A stretch of DNA of 64,000 nucleotides, from positions 1,868,031 through 1,932,030 of the forward strand of contig NZ_HG916855.1 of assembly GCF_000577275.2 (NCBI RefSeq), given 5' to 3'. The notes beneath the pieces are model-generated. The model made no database searches and was not told the DNA's origin. It worked only from the letters and a program-made list of their open reading frames with translations. The position numbers and the translations under genes are program-made. Below are positions 17,405-26,503 of the stretch, piece after piece (within the stretch, counting starts at the first letter, position 1; the number at the start of each line of letters is the position of its first letter). Source of the stretch: Rhizobium favelukesii. Lineage in GTDB: Bacteria; Pseudomonadota; Alphaproteobacteria; Rhizobiales; Rhizobiaceae.

Positions 17405-17716
17405 ATGATGGCCTTGGATATCGATATCGTCAGCGCCACCGGACAGCTCGAAGCAGCCATTCTCGATGTTACCACGACAGATTCGGACATCCTCGTCCAC
17501 TCCAAGTCGATGAAAGCAAAGGCAAAATTGCTTCCGCAGGTTCTGGTAAAGCACTATCCGGAGCTTTCCTTGATCGAACGCGAGCTGCGCGGCGTGTTCG
17601 AAGCCTGCTCGGACGCCGTTGATCGCAAATCGGTCAATCCGGTGGTCGTAAAAGCGGCAATCTCCATCGCGGAGGAATATCGACAGGTTATCGAAGGCCT
17701 GAAGCGCCGCAATTAG
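17405..17716 (+). CDS. Conserved hypothetical protein, 103 aa
   Basis: Begins MMALDIDIVSATGQ; a strong GGAGGG lies just upstream of the two adjacent ATGs (17405 and 17408), and either could be used. The product is soluble, mostly helical, with KAKAKLLPQVLVKHYPEL and AAISIAEEYRQVIEGL. No domain was recognised. It is convergent with the DUF2147 gene. Confidence 0.6.
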   Translation: MMALDIDIVSATGQLEAAILDVTTTDSDILVHSKSMKAKAKLLPQVLVKHYPELSLIERELRGVFEACSDAVDRKSVNPVVVKAAISIAEEYRQVIEGLKRRN

Positions 17717-17753
17717 CCGCGCGAACAACAGCCGGCCCATTTCCGTTCGGCTG

Positions 17754-18092
17754 TCACAAGCGCGTCCAGATCAGCGAGACACAGATCACCTTCATCGTGC
17801 AGCCGCGCATGTGCACCGTGTCACCCGTGAGTGTCAGCACACCCCTAAAGGTCTTCCTGCTCTCCGGCTCGATGATGGTTCCCGTGAAGTTGCCGTTGCT
17901 TCCCTGAAAAGAGCCGATGCGCTTGCCCGCATTATTGCCCGTTTTCATGGTAATGCAGTAACCTTGTGCGCATTCGTCGATTGCCGCGGTAGTGCCGACT
18001 TGTGTCTTCCAGGTGCCGACGACAGGCTCTTGAGCCCAAACGCTGAAGGCCACGAGCGTCATCGACGCCGTGATCAATGCCAACCGTTGCAT
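17754..18092 (-). CDS. DUF2147 exported protein
   Basis: A 112-aa protein with a signal peptide (ALITASMTLVAFSVWAQ, cleavage after WAQ) and a short beta-rich domain with GTWKTQVG, AIDECAQGYCITMKTG and VLTLTGDTVHMRGCTMK, as in DUF2147. Four cysteines could form two disulfides in the periplasm. Function unknown. Confidence 0.82.
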   Translation of the reverse strand: MQRLALITASMTLVAFSVWAQEPVVGTWKTQVGTTAAIDECAQGYCITMKTGNNAGKRIGSFQGSNGNFTGTIIEPESRKTFRGVLTLTGDTVHMRGCTMKVICVSLIWTRL

Positions 18093-18264
18093 GGTTTGCT
18101 CCCTCTTGGCGATAAGGGTAAGGCCGCTGGTCCGACCTAAAGCGTTTCACTATACGCCTCGAAAGCGCCACGCTCCAGCTTTCCTTGCTCTTTTCTGCCG
18201 CGCCGGTGAAGGCGCCCGCCCGGGACTGGCTCGTCGCAAGCCCCGGGCCCAGGTTGCTATCGCC

Positions 18265-20268
18265 TCAGGCTTCCAGCCACTCCACCTGTTCGGGGGTCAG
18301 CGTGATGTCGAGCGCCGAGAGGCTGTCTTCGAGCTCGGCAATCGTGCGTGGCCCGATCAGCGGAATGACCGGGAATGGCTGGGCGATCACGTAGGCGAGC
18401 GCGACGTGGATCGGGCTGCGAGCGAGCTTGCTGGCGAGCTCGATTGCGCGGTCGCGGCGTTGGAAGTTACGGTCGGAATACCAGCAGCGCACAATCTCCT
18501 CGTCGTCCTGCTTGTCGCGTCCGGCACGGTCGGTAAAGAAGCCGCGGCCCTGGCTCGACCAGGCGAAGTTCGGGATCTGCTTGGCATTCAACCACGTCTT
18601 CCACTCATCGTCGGAGGCTGCTACGCATCCGGCCCAGATCGGGTCGAGCATTTCGGCAAGCGAGAAGTTGTTGGAAAGGGCAGCCGGCGCCGTCTTGCCG
18701 TTCTTGGCGGCGTAGGCCGCGGCTTGCTCCATGCGCTCGCGCGTCCAGTTCGACCCGCCGAAGATGCCGCGGATTCGACCGCGTCTGACCTCTGCGTCCA
18801 TGGCATCGACGAACTCGCCGACGGGAACGTCGGTGTTGTCGCGGTGCATGAAGTAGATGTCGACATAGTCGGTCTTCAGCCGGTTCAGCGACTGGTCGAG
18901 CTGCTTGGCGATCACATCCGGATAGCAAAGCGGCGAATGCGCGCCCTTGCCGATCAGCACGATCTCCTCGCGCGGCACCTTTCGGCTGGTGTGCCAGTCG
19001 CCGAAGATGCTCTCGGTCTTGCCGCCACCATAGACGAAGGCGGTGTCGAAGACATTGCCGCCGGCCTCGTAGAACGCGTCGAGGGTCAGCGATGCCGCCG
19101 CGAAGTTCGGGAAGAATTCGAAGCCGAGGGTGACGACCGAGGCAGGCTTGGAAATGCCGGGGATCTGCCGCTGCGGAATGCTATTGCCGCGTCGCACGAG
19201 GCCGGCTGCGACGTTTGCGGTTCGCTTGTCGGCCTTCTCGACCCCATATTCCAGTCCGATCGACGCGCGCCACTGATCGAGAACGCGCAGGTTTCCGACG
19301 GAATCGGCCCATCCCATGCCGGGGTGGCGGAATTCCTTTTCGCCCGCGCGGATCGCATCGCCGGCCGCATCCACCTCGAAGGAATAGAGCCAGCGATCTT
19401 CCTTGACCTCGACCGTCTGTTGCTCGTTGCCCTTGATGATCTCGATCCTGCCGACGCCACCCTGGTGGCCAGAGGCAAACCAGAAGTCCTTGACCTCGAT
19501 GCGTCCCTCCGAACCGATGATGCGCAGTGTATTGTCCTGCTGCGCCATGATCGAGCAGGACACCTCGGCAATGATGCTGTTCGAAAACTTCAGCACGGCA
19601 GAGGCCCATTCATCGACCCCTGATTGACCGAGGTGACCGACGCCGGCGACCTTTTCCGGATCAAGAAACGGCTTGCCCTCGGCAGCACCCGCGATCAACC
19701 GCGCCATGGAGACCGGATAGCCGCCAACATCGAGGATACCGCCGCCCGCCGTCTCGGTGGCGAAGAGGCGATGGTCGGGCCGGAACGTGCCCATGTTGAA
19801 GCCGAAGCTCGAACGGATGATGCGCACCGTCCCGATGACACCGCTTTTGACCAGTTCGACGATCTTGGCCGTCTGCGGGTGAACGCGATACATGAAGGCC
19901 TCGCCGGCAAAGACGCCGGCCTTCCTGGCTTCATGATAGATGGCGTCAGCGTCAAACGCGGAAAGCGCAATCGGCTTTTCAACAAGAACGTGCTTGCCGG
20001 CGCGGATGGCCTTGATCGCCCATTCGGCGTGGCCGGTATGAGGCGTTGCGATATAGATTGCGTCGATCTCTGCATCCGCCAGCAGTGCATCATACCCTTT
20101 GACGATGCGGGCGCCGGGGAAGTTCTCGCCAAGCCCCGGCTTTTCCGGGTTGCGGGTGGCAATGGCAACGAGTTTTCCGGTGCGCGAATGCGCGATGCCG
20201 TCCGCAAAGGTGCGGGCAATCGTGCCCGGGCCGATAACGCCCCAACGGATCGGTTGGTCTGTGCTCAT
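18265..20268 (-). CDS. Gfo/Idh/MocA dehydrogenase - aldo/keto reductase fusion
   Basis: One 667-aa open frame holding two enzymes. Residues 1 to about 345 are a Gfo/Idh dehydrogenase (RWGVIGPGTIARTF, EKP at 97-99, GGGILDVGGYPVSMA). Residues about 365-667 are an aldo/keto reductase in which the tetrad can be read as D408, Y413, K441 and H475 (FDTAFVYGGG, LIGKG, YFMHRD), with IPLIGPRT near the cofactor end. No frameshift lies between the halves; the link is about 20-25 residues. It is the last gene of a sugar ABC operon, so it probably oxidises and reduces the imported sugar or its derivative in sequence. Substrate unknown. Confidence 0.9.
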   Translation of the reverse strand: MSTDQPIRWGVIGPGTIARTFADGIAHSRTGKLVAIATRNPEKPGLGENFPGARIVKGYDALLADAEIDAIYIATPHTGHAEWAIKAIRAGKHVLVEKPIALSAFDADAIYHEARKAGVFAGEAFMYRVHPQTAKIVELVKSGVIGTVRIIRSSFGFNMGTFRPDHRLFATETAGGGILDVGGYPVSMARLIAGAAEGKPFLDPEKVAGVGHLGQSGVDEWASAVLKFSNSIIAEVSCSIMAQQDNTLRIIGSEGRIEVKDFWFASGHQGGVGRIEIIKGNEQQTVEVKEDRWLYSFEVDAAGDAIRAGEKEFRHPGMGWADSVGNLRVLDQWRASIGLEYGVEKADKRTANVAAGLVRRGNSIPQRQIPGISKPASVVTLGFEFFPNFAAASLTLDAFYEAGGNVFDTAFVYGGGKTESIFGDWHTSRKVPREEIVLIGKGAHSPLCYPDVIAKQLDQSLNRLKTDYVDIYFMHRDNTDVPVGEFVDAMDAEVRRGRIRGIFGGSNWTRERMEQAAAYAAKNGKTAPAALSNNFSLAEMLDPIWAGCVAASDDEWKTWLNAKQIPNFAWSSQGRGFFTDRAGRDKQDDEEIVRCWYSDRNFQRRDRAIELASKLARSPIHVALAYVIAQPFPVIPLIGPRTIAELEDSLSALDITLTPEQVEWLEA

Positions 20269-20313
20269 AAGGAGTTCCTCTTCATTGCATACGTCTTGGG
20301 ATGAAGTTTGCCG

Positions 20314-21399
20314 TCAGCGCAGCCGATTGCCGTCGCTGTCGAACAGAAAGGTGCGGTTGGCGCTCAGGCCGACGGTCAGCGTGTCTCGGTTGCCGGCGGC
20401 GCGCGATTCCGGGCGCTCGATGATGAGTTGTTCGCCCGCTGCCGTTGTCGCGTAGATGTAGCTTGTGTTGCCAAGATGCTCCGCGACGTCGATCGTGACC
20501 GTGAGGTCAGTCTCACCCTGCCCGGCGTCGACGAAATGCTCCGGCCGGATGCCGAGCGTCACCTGCGCGCCAGGCACGATCGGCCCCCTCACCGGCATGG
20601 TGAGGCGGATATTCTTGTCGCCTGCAAGCGCAACCGTTGTGCGTGCACCGTCCTCTTCAAGAACCTCGGCCTTCAGGAAATTCATCTTTGGCGAGCCGAC
20701 GAAGCCGGCGACGAACTGGTTGGCGGGATCGTCGTAGAGGTCGAGCGGCGCGCCGACCTGCTCAATGTTGCCGGCACGCAGGACGACGATCTTGTCGGCC
20801 AGCGTCATCGCTTCCGTCTGATCGTGGGTGACATAGATCATCGTCGTGCCGAGTTGCTTGTGGAGCCGCGAGATCTCGACGCGCATCTGAACGCGCAATT
20901 CCGCATCCAGGTTCGACAACGGCTCGTCGAACAGGAAGACCTGTGGTTCGCGCACGATGGCGCGGCCGATGGCGACGCGCTGACGCTGGCCGCCCGAAAG
21001 TTGTTTCGGCCGCCGCTGCATCAGCTCATTGATCTGCAGGATGTTGGCCGCGTGCTTGACGCGCTTTTCGGTGTCCTGCTTCGGGTTGCCGTTCATGCGC
21101 AGCCCGAAGCTCAGGTTTTCCTCGACCGTCATGTGCGGGTAGAGTGCGTAGGATTGGAAGACCATGGCAATGCCGCGGTCGGCCGGTTCCACGTCGTTGA
21201 CGACCTTGCCGCCGATGTTGATCTCGCCGCCCGAGATATCCTCAAGGCCAGCGATCATGCGCAGCAATGTCGATTTGCCACAGCCGGACGGGCCGACGAA
21301 GACGACAAACTCGCCGTCCTCTACCTCAAGATTTGCGCCATGGACGATTTCCAGCGCGCCAAAGCGCTTGACGACATTTTTCAACGAAAGTTCGGACAT
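20314..21399 (-). CDS. Sugar ABC transporter ATP-binding protein (UgpC/MsmK type)
   Basis: A 361-aa CUT1-family ATPase: Walker A GPSGCGKST, Q-loop MVFQSYALYPHMTV, signature LSGGQRQRVAIGRAIV, Walker B FLFDEPLSNLDAEL and switch VTHDQTEAMTLAD. A C-terminal OB/TOBE domain carries LGIRPEHF. The ATG at 21399 is 14 bp after the permease gene. It works with the two permeases and the binding protein upstream. UgpC/MsmK-type ATPases often serve several importers, so it might also power the alpha-mannosidase locus at 46-49 kb, which lacks one. Confidence 0.93.
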   Translation of the reverse strand: MSELSLKNVVKRFGALEIVHGANLEVEDGEFVVFVGPSGCGKSTLLRMIAGLEDISGGEINIGGKVVNDVEPADRGIAMVFQSYALYPHMTVEENLSFGLRMNGNPKQDTEKRVKHAANILQINELMQRRPKQLSGGQRQRVAIGRAIVREPQVFLFDEPLSNLDAELRVQMRVEISRLHKQLGTTMIYVTHDQTEAMTLADKIVVLRAGNIEQVGAPLDLYDDPANQFVAGFVGSPKMNFLKAEVLEEDGARTTVALAGDKNIRLTMPVRGPIVPGAQVTLGIRPEHFVDAGQGETDLTVTIDVAEHLGNTSYIYATTAAGEQLIIERPESRAAGNRDTLTVGLSANRTFLFDSDGNRLR

Positions 21400-21413
21400 C
21401 AGGCATTCCCCGA

Positions 21414-22250
21414 TTATTTGACTGCGCCGGCCGCGATGCCGGCGATGAAGTGGCGCTGCAGGAACACGAAGACGACCAGGATCGGCGCCGTCAGCATCAT
21501 GGCACCGGCCATGATGCCGCCCCACGATACCTTGGTGAGCCCGATCAGCGTGCCAAGCGCCACCGGTGCCGTCATCATCCCCGGCTTGGAGTTGATGAGC
21601 AGCGGCCAGAGGTAGTTGTTCCAGGAGTGCAGGAAGAGGATGATCGCAAGTGCCGCCATTGTTGGCCTTGCGAGTGGCAGGGCGATACGAAGGAAAATCT
21701 GCCATTCCTTGACGCCCTCGACGCGCGCGGCATCGAAGAGTTCCCCAGGCATCATCGAGAAGGCCTGACGCATGAAGAGCACGCCAAGCGAATTGAAAAG
21801 CGGAGGCACGATCAACGCGATCCAGGTGTTGGCCAGCTTGAATTCGCGCGCCACCATGATGAACTGCGGGATGACGACGACGGCAAAGGGCAGTGTAATC
21901 GTACCAAGAATGATGCCGATCACGACCGACCGCCCGACGAAGCGGTAGCGCGCAAGTGCCCAGCCGGCCATCGAGGTTAGAAGCACCGACAGGATCGTGT
22001 AGATCACGGCAACGCCGATCGAGATCGACATCGCACGTATGAAATTTGTGTCGGCCTGCAGGTTCTTGAAGTTCTCGATGAAATTCGTAGACGGCCAGAG
22101 GACGATTTCGGGGCTGAATATGCCGAAATCCGACATTGTCGAGAAGACGAGCATCATCCACAGCGGAAACAGCCAGATGATGGCCAGCGGCGTCAGGACG
22201 GCGTGAAGAGCAATCTGCCGCAGCAGTAGCGATTGAGATTTCGATCTCAT
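21414..22250 (-). CDS. Sugar ABC transporter permease (MalG type)
   Basis: A 278-aa inner-membrane protein with six predicted segments and the CUT1 EAA loop (GELFDAARVEGVKEWQIFLR, then IALPLARPTM). It ends AAGAVK, a common MalG-type tail. The ATG at 22250 overlaps the upstream permease stop by 4 bp, which fixes the start and indicates coupled translation. Confidence 0.93.
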   Translation of the reverse strand: MRSKSQSLLLRQIALHAVLTPLAIIWLFPLWMMLVFSTMSDFGIFSPEIVLWPSTNFIENFKNLQADTNFIRAMSISIGVAVIYTILSVLLTSMAGWALARYRFVGRSVVIGIILGTITLPFAVVVIPQFIMVAREFKLANTWIALIVPPLFNSLGVLFMRQAFSMMPGELFDAARVEGVKEWQIFLRIALPLARPTMAALAIILFLHSWNNYLWPLLINSKPGMMTAPVALGTLIGLTKVSWGGIMAGAMMLTAPILVVFVFLQRHFIAGIAAGAVK

Positions 22251-23107
22251 TTGGGCTCCCTTCCGATCCAGAGGTTGAACAGCGAGATTGCCACCGCCAG
22301 CGCCGCCATCGTGTAGGCGACTGCCGAGGCATAGCCGAAATTGAGCGAGCGGAAGCCCTCGCGATAAAGCAGAAGGCCAAGCGTTTCCGTTCCACCTCCC
22401 GGCCCGCCGCGATTGGTGATGAGGAATGGTTCGGTGAAGAGCTGCATCGTGCCAATGACCGACAGGATGACGCAAAACAGGATGATCGGTTTTAGAAGTG
22501 GCAGGGTGATGTGGAAGAACTGCTGTGACTTGCTGACGCGATCGAGCGTTGCCGCCTCGTAGACGTCGTCAGGAATCGATTGCAGGCCGGCGAGAATGAT
22601 GATCGCGTTATATCCCGCCCAGCGCCAGGTCACCGCTATGATCACAAGGGCCATAGCAGCATTGGCATTGTCGAACCACGAGACGGCTGGAAGACCAACG
22701 AGGCTGACCAGCTTGTTGACGATCCCGAAGTCGAAGCTGAACATCAGGCGGAAGACGGCCGCATAGGCGACTTCGCCGACGACGACGGGCGCGAAAAAAG
22801 CAAAGCGAAAGAGAGGCCGCGCTTTGAGAAGCGGCGAATTCAGAAGTACAGCCATCACGGTGGCGATCGTGATCATGACCGGAACCTGAATGACCAGGAT
22901 GATCAGCGTGTTGTAGAGCGCGTTGTAGAAGGCTGGATCGCCAACCAGGCGGCCCCAGTTTACTGAGAAGCTGAATTTCCATGGATTAACACGTGTGTTC
23001 TGAAACGAGATCAGAAACGAACTGATGATCGGCCATATCCAAAACGTGGCAAAGACCAAGAGATAGGGCGCAAGAAAAGCGTAGGCGTTCCGGTTCCGGA
23101 TCGGCAT
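22247..23107 (-). CDS. Sugar ABC transporter permease (MalF type)
   Basis: A 286-aa inner-membrane protein; N-terminal AYAFLAPYLLVFATFWIWP is typical of CUT1 permeases, and the EAA loop reads DDVYEAATLDRVSKSQQFF followed by HITLPLLKP. The ATG at 23107 follows GAGGAG. It overlaps the next permease by 4 bp and is preceded by the binding-protein gene. Confidence 0.93.
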   Translation of the reverse strand: MPIRNRNAYAFLAPYLLVFATFWIWPIISSFLISFQNTRVNPWKFSFSVNWGRLVGDPAFYNALYNTLIILVIQVPVMITIATVMAVLLNSPLLKARPLFRFAFFAPVVVGEVAYAAVFRLMFSFDFGIVNKLVSLVGLPAVSWFDNANAAMALVIIAVTWRWAGYNAIIILAGLQSIPDDVYEAATLDRVSKSQQFFHITLPLLKPIILFCVILSVIGTMQLFTEPFLITNRGGPGGGTETLGLLLYREGFRSLNFGYASAVAYTMAALAVAISLFNLWIGREPK

Positions 23108-23183
23108 TCTATTCTCCTCACAGACGAGACGAGCCATCCCTTTGGATGGAGGCCGGGCGCCAAGCGGCGCCCGGCATCGTTAC

Positions 23184-24461
23184 TCATTTCGCAATGGGAA
23201 GGCCTGTCGCCGTGGCGATCTGGTTTGCGGCATCGTCGAGCGCGGCCTTGGCGTCGGGGTAGCCGCCGGCAAAGTACTTCGTCTGCGCCGCCCTGTAGAT
23301 CGAATCAGCGTCCGTCTGGAACGCCGTGCCGCGGCTTGGAACAATCTTCGGCAGGGTCGAAAGGATGTCGGCCCAGACCTTCTGGTCGTGCCAATAGGGC
23401 AGTGGCTCGTTGACAAACGGGTCCTGGACTGCCGTCAGCAGCGACGGAACGAGGCCGAAGGACTTCAGCATCGTCACCTGGCCCTCGTTGGTGCCGAGTG
23501 CATAGTTGATGTAGGTCCAGGCTGCTTCCTTGTTCTCGGAATTGGCGGCGATTGCAAGCGACGAACCGCCGAGGTTTGCCGCATGCGGCCCATCTGCAGT
23601 CAGGCTTGGCATCATGTAGACGCCCCACTTGCCGGCAAGATCGGGCGAGCCGGACCGAATCGTGCCTTCATACCAGCCGCCATACATCTGGCTTGCCGCC
23701 TTGCCTGCCGTATTGGCCTGGATCTTCTCGTCCCAGATGGCTGCCGTCAGCGTGCCGGCGTCCTTCATCTGCTTGACCTTTTCGAGCGTCGCAACGCAGG
23801 CCGGCTGATTGATGGTGATCGTCTGGCCGTCCGTCGAGAAGTAGCCGCAGCCCTGCTCGTTGGAAATCATGCGGAACCATTCGCTGTCGCCGTTAAAGTC
23901 GGCTTGCGCCATGACGACACCGGGATTGGCCGCGGAGATCTTCTTGCCGGCCGCAATGAAGTCGTCCCAGGTCTTGATGCTCGACGGATCGACGCCTGCC
24001 TTTTCATAGAAGTCGCGGCGGTAGAAAACGGCGACCGGGCCGGAATCCCAAGGCATGGCGTAAGCGACATCGCCCACCTCAAGCTCGGTGCGCTTGAAGT
24101 CCGGGAATTTTGCCTGGATTTCTGCCGTATAGCCCAGATCCTTCAGGTTGGCGAAGCAGTCGGGGAAGCGGCTCCAGAAGATTTCCGCCTCGAAGTTCTC
24201 GACGCTGACGATGTCAGGCAGTCCTTCGCCGCCGGCAGCGCAGGCCGCCAGCATCTTGTCGAAGACCTGCTGGTTGCCGAGGTCTTCGACTGTGACCTTG
24301 ATATCCGGGTACTGCTTGTTGAACCCTTCGAGTGTGGACTTCAGCGCCGATGCGGCGATGTTCCAGCTCCAGATGGTGAGATTGCCCGACTGCTGCGCGA
24401 ATGCAGAACCCGAAGCAAGCAGCGCAACCATTGCGGTCGCACCGATAAGTTTGAAGCGCAT
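23184..24461 (-). CDS. Sugar ABC substrate-binding protein (family 1)
   Basis: A 425-aa periplasmic protein with a signal peptide (LIGATAMVALLASGSAFA) and a family 1 extracellular binding fold: LTIWSWNIAASAL, VTVEDLGNQQVFDKM, DIVSVENFEAEIF and a late EAAWTYINYALGTNEGQV. It is first in the operon with two permeases, the ATPase and the dehydrogenase-reductase fusion. The AraC gene starts 86 bp away on the other strand. The sugar is not determined; nearby xylD/xylX suggest a pentose or sugar acid, but they have their own regulator. Confidence 0.92.
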   Translation of the reverse strand: MRFKLIGATAMVALLASGSAFAQQSGNLTIWSWNIAASALKSTLEGFNKQYPDIKVTVEDLGNQQVFDKMLAACAAGGEGLPDIVSVENFEAEIFWSRFPDCFANLKDLGYTAEIQAKFPDFKRTELEVGDVAYAMPWDSGPVAVFYRRDFYEKAGVDPSSIKTWDDFIAAGKKISAANPGVVMAQADFNGDSEWFRMISNEQGCGYFSTDGQTITINQPACVATLEKVKQMKDAGTLTAAIWDEKIQANTAGKAASQMYGGWYEGTIRSGSPDLAGKWGVYMMPSLTADGPHAANLGGSSLAIAANSENKEAAWTYINYALGTNEGQVTMLKSFGLVPSLLTAVQDPFVNEPLPYWHDQKVWADILSTLPKIVPSRGTAFQTDADSIYRAAQTKYFAGGYPDAKAALDDAANQIATATGLPIAK

Positions 24462-24547
24462 TGAAAATCCTCCCTTTTCAATTGCCGTCCCTTAGCGAAC
24501 GCGGCTAGACTATCTGGAAGGGAGCCGCTGTCTCCTAAAAAGGGAAC

Positions 24548-25456
24548 ATGGACTTGGCGGAAAGTAAGATCGGAAGGCGGGCTGTCTACCAGCCGGGAGC
24601 GAGCAGTATCGAAGGGTTGCCGACTGCCCTGCAGATGTTTCACAACCATCCACCGGTGATGCTGATGCCGCACTGGCACGTGCAGGTCGAGGTCAACTAT
24701 ATCATGCAGGGCAGCGTGCACTACCGCATGAACGGCCATCAGATCTCGATGAAGGCGGGCGACATGTGCCTGTTCTGGGGCGGCCAGCCGCACCAGATGG
24801 ATGATTGCTCCGAGGATGCGATCTATGCCGGCGGGCACCTTCCACTGGTCTACTTCTTCCGTATGCGCCTGCCGATCAACATTTCCAGCCGGCTGATGAA
24901 GGGCGAGATCCTGTTCACCTCGGCAACCGATGCGGCCGACAAGGAGAATTTTCCGCGCTGGGTGCGCTACGCCAAATCCGGTGATCCGGCCAAGGCTCAA
25001 CACGCTCTCGACGAGATGCTTTTGCGCGTGGAGCGAATCGCACTTGAACCCTATTCGCTGCTGCCGACGCTCGGGCCGACGGATGCCGATGACATAGAGC
25101 AATTCTATCCGCAGTCATCGCGCAGCGTCGCCCGCATGTGTGACTTCATCGCCGTCAACTTCCTGCAGGAAATCGATTCGGTCGATATCGCTCGCGCCGC
25201 CGACCTTCATCCGAAATATGCGATGAACCTGTTCAAGAAGACGACCGGCATGACGCTCAGCAAATATGTCAATCTCCTGCGCCTGTCGCGCGCGCAAGCG
25301 ATGTTGATGAACGACGAGGCGAACGTTTTGCAGGTCGCGATGGATAGCGGCTTCGGCTCGATCAGCGCCTTCAACAAGTCGTTCCGCCATATCGCGGGCA
25401 TGTCGCCTTCCGATTTCCGCCGCGATGCCCGCATGGTCACGCAATATGCGCCTTAG
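24548..25456 (+). CDS. AraC-family transcriptional regulator
   Basis: A 302-aa regulator. The N-terminal cupin-like sensor has PHWHVQVEVNYIMQGSVHY and GDMCLFWGGQPHQM. The C-terminal pair of helix-turn-helix motifs is DIARAADLHPKYAMNLFKK and LQVAMDSGFGSISAFNKSF, followed by MSPSDFRR. It is divergent from the sugar ABC operon with an 86-bp shared promoter gap, so it very likely controls that operon in response to the imported sugar. The ATG at 24548 follows a purine-rich AAAAAGGGAAC. Confidence 0.92.
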   Translation: MDLAESKIGRRAVYQPGASSIEGLPTALQMFHNHPPVMLMPHWHVQVEVNYIMQGSVHYRMNGHQISMKAGDMCLFWGGQPHQMDDCSEDAIYAGGHLPLVYFFRMRLPINISSRLMKGEILFTSATDAADKENFPRWVRYAKSGDPAKAQHALDEMLLRVERIALEPYSLLPTLGPTDADDIEQFYPQSSRSVARMCDFIAVNFLQEIDSVDIARAADLHPKYAMNLFKKTTGMTLSKYVNLLRLSRAQAMLMNDEANVLQVAMDSGFGSISAFNKSFRHIAGMSPSDFRRDARMVTQYAP

Positions 25457-25477
25457 GCTATTGGCAGCCGCGCTGCC

Positions 25478-26386
25478 TCAAGGGTTTCGCGTCGTGGCAA
25501 ACACAGTATAGACAAGCTCGGCGGAGGCAGATAGTTCGCGTTCCTTGAGTTTGATGAGGCCGAAACCTGGGACGGAGATGTCTCCCTCTATCTGCAGCGC
25601 CTTGACGAGACCATGCCGCTCGAGAAGGGCTGCCACGGGCTCGGCAAAGATGCCGAGCCGCTGGCTCTGCATCATCAGCAACATGGTCAAAAGCGCATCG
25701 GAAGTCGAAACGACGCTTGCCGGCACGATGCCATGGCGGCGGATGAAGTCATCGATGACCTGGCGAAGGAACGAGCCATGCGGCTGGAGCACCCAGCTCT
25801 GGTGCCTGAGGTCATCCTCGGTGACGACAGGCTTGCCCGAGAGCGGGTGATCGACTGCTACGATGACACGCAGCGTCTCCTGACCGACCGGTAGATAGTC
25901 GAACCAGAGTGGGTTCATGCCACTTGGAATGCGGCAGACAGCAAAGTCGAGCCTTCTGTTCAGCACATCCTCGAGCAGCACATCGCTGCTGCCAACGGCG
26001 ATGCTGATGTCGATCGTCGGGTGGGTCTCGAAGATGCGCTTCAGGGCGGGGGCGACATAATCGGCCGCGGGCGTCATGATCGTGCCGAATGCCACGCTGC
26101 CGCCCTGCCCGGCAGCGGCGACCACCATTTCGTATTCGGCGCGTTGTGCTTCGGAGATCAGCATCTTGGCGTGGCGAACGATCACTTCGCCCTGAGGTGT
26201 CGGGACAAGGCCACGGTTGTGACGGTCGAAAAGCTGGTGCCCAGACATTTGCTCCAGCTCATTGAGGGTTCTCGACAGGGCCGGTTGCGAGATTCCAAAC
26301 ATTTCGGCAACCACGCCGAGTTTTCCGTGCTCGCTGAGCGCCACGAGCATCTTCAAGTGCCGCAGTCTGAAACCGTCCAATCCCAC
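25478..26386 (-). CDS. LysR-family transcriptional regulator
   Basis: A 302-aa regulator with the N-terminal winged helix-turn-helix (KLGVVAEMFGISQPALSRTL) and an effector domain (VAFGTIMTPAADYVAPAL onward). The GTG at 26386 is preferred: GTGAGG lies 5 nt upstream, while a further TTG at 26422 has no Shine-Dalgarno. The family and position resemble GbpR-type sugar regulators. It is divergent from xylD, and its probable target is the xylD-xylX unit. Confidence 0.9.
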   Translation of the reverse strand: MGLDGFRLRHLKMLVALSEHGKLGVVAEMFGISQPALSRTLNELEQMSGHQLFDRHNRGLVPTPQGEVIVRHAKMLISEAQRAEYEMVVAAAGQGGSVAFGTIMTPAADYVAPALKRIFETHPTIDISIAVGSSDVLLEDVLNRRLDFAVCRIPSGMNPLWFDYLPVGQETLRVIVAVDHPLSGKPVVTEDDLRHQSWVLQPHGSFLRQVIDDFIRRHGIVPASVVSTSDALLTMLLMMQSQRLGIFAEPVAALLERHGLVKALQIEGDISVPGFGLIKLKERELSASAELVYTVFATTRNP

Positions 26387-26406
26387 GATTGCCTCACTCG
26401 ATATAA

Positions 26407-26420
26407 GATATTTGCATATC
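26407..26420. promoter_or_regulatory. Candidate LysR operator upstream of xylD
   Basis: GATATTTGCATATC has 5-bp inverted arms (GATAT/ATATC) around TTGC in an AT-rich stretch between the divergent LysR gene and xylD. LysR proteins bind T-N11-A dyads of this kind. Inferred. Confidence 0.45.
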
Positions 26421-26503
26421 AAAATGCGAAAGACTGATTATACATTCCTGTATCGATCAGCTAAGTGCATGACAACAGCGGCGTCAAAGCAAGGAAATTC
26501 ATC

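Noticed and set aside
18070..19623. Long open frame (517 codons) on the plus strand
   Set aside because: Lies opposite the well-supported dehydrogenase-reductase fusion and has no family resemblance; long antisense frames are common in such GC-rich DNA.
20308..21615. Open frame of 435 codons on the plus strand
   Set aside because: Antisense to the UgpC-type ATPase, whose Walker and signature motifs are intact.
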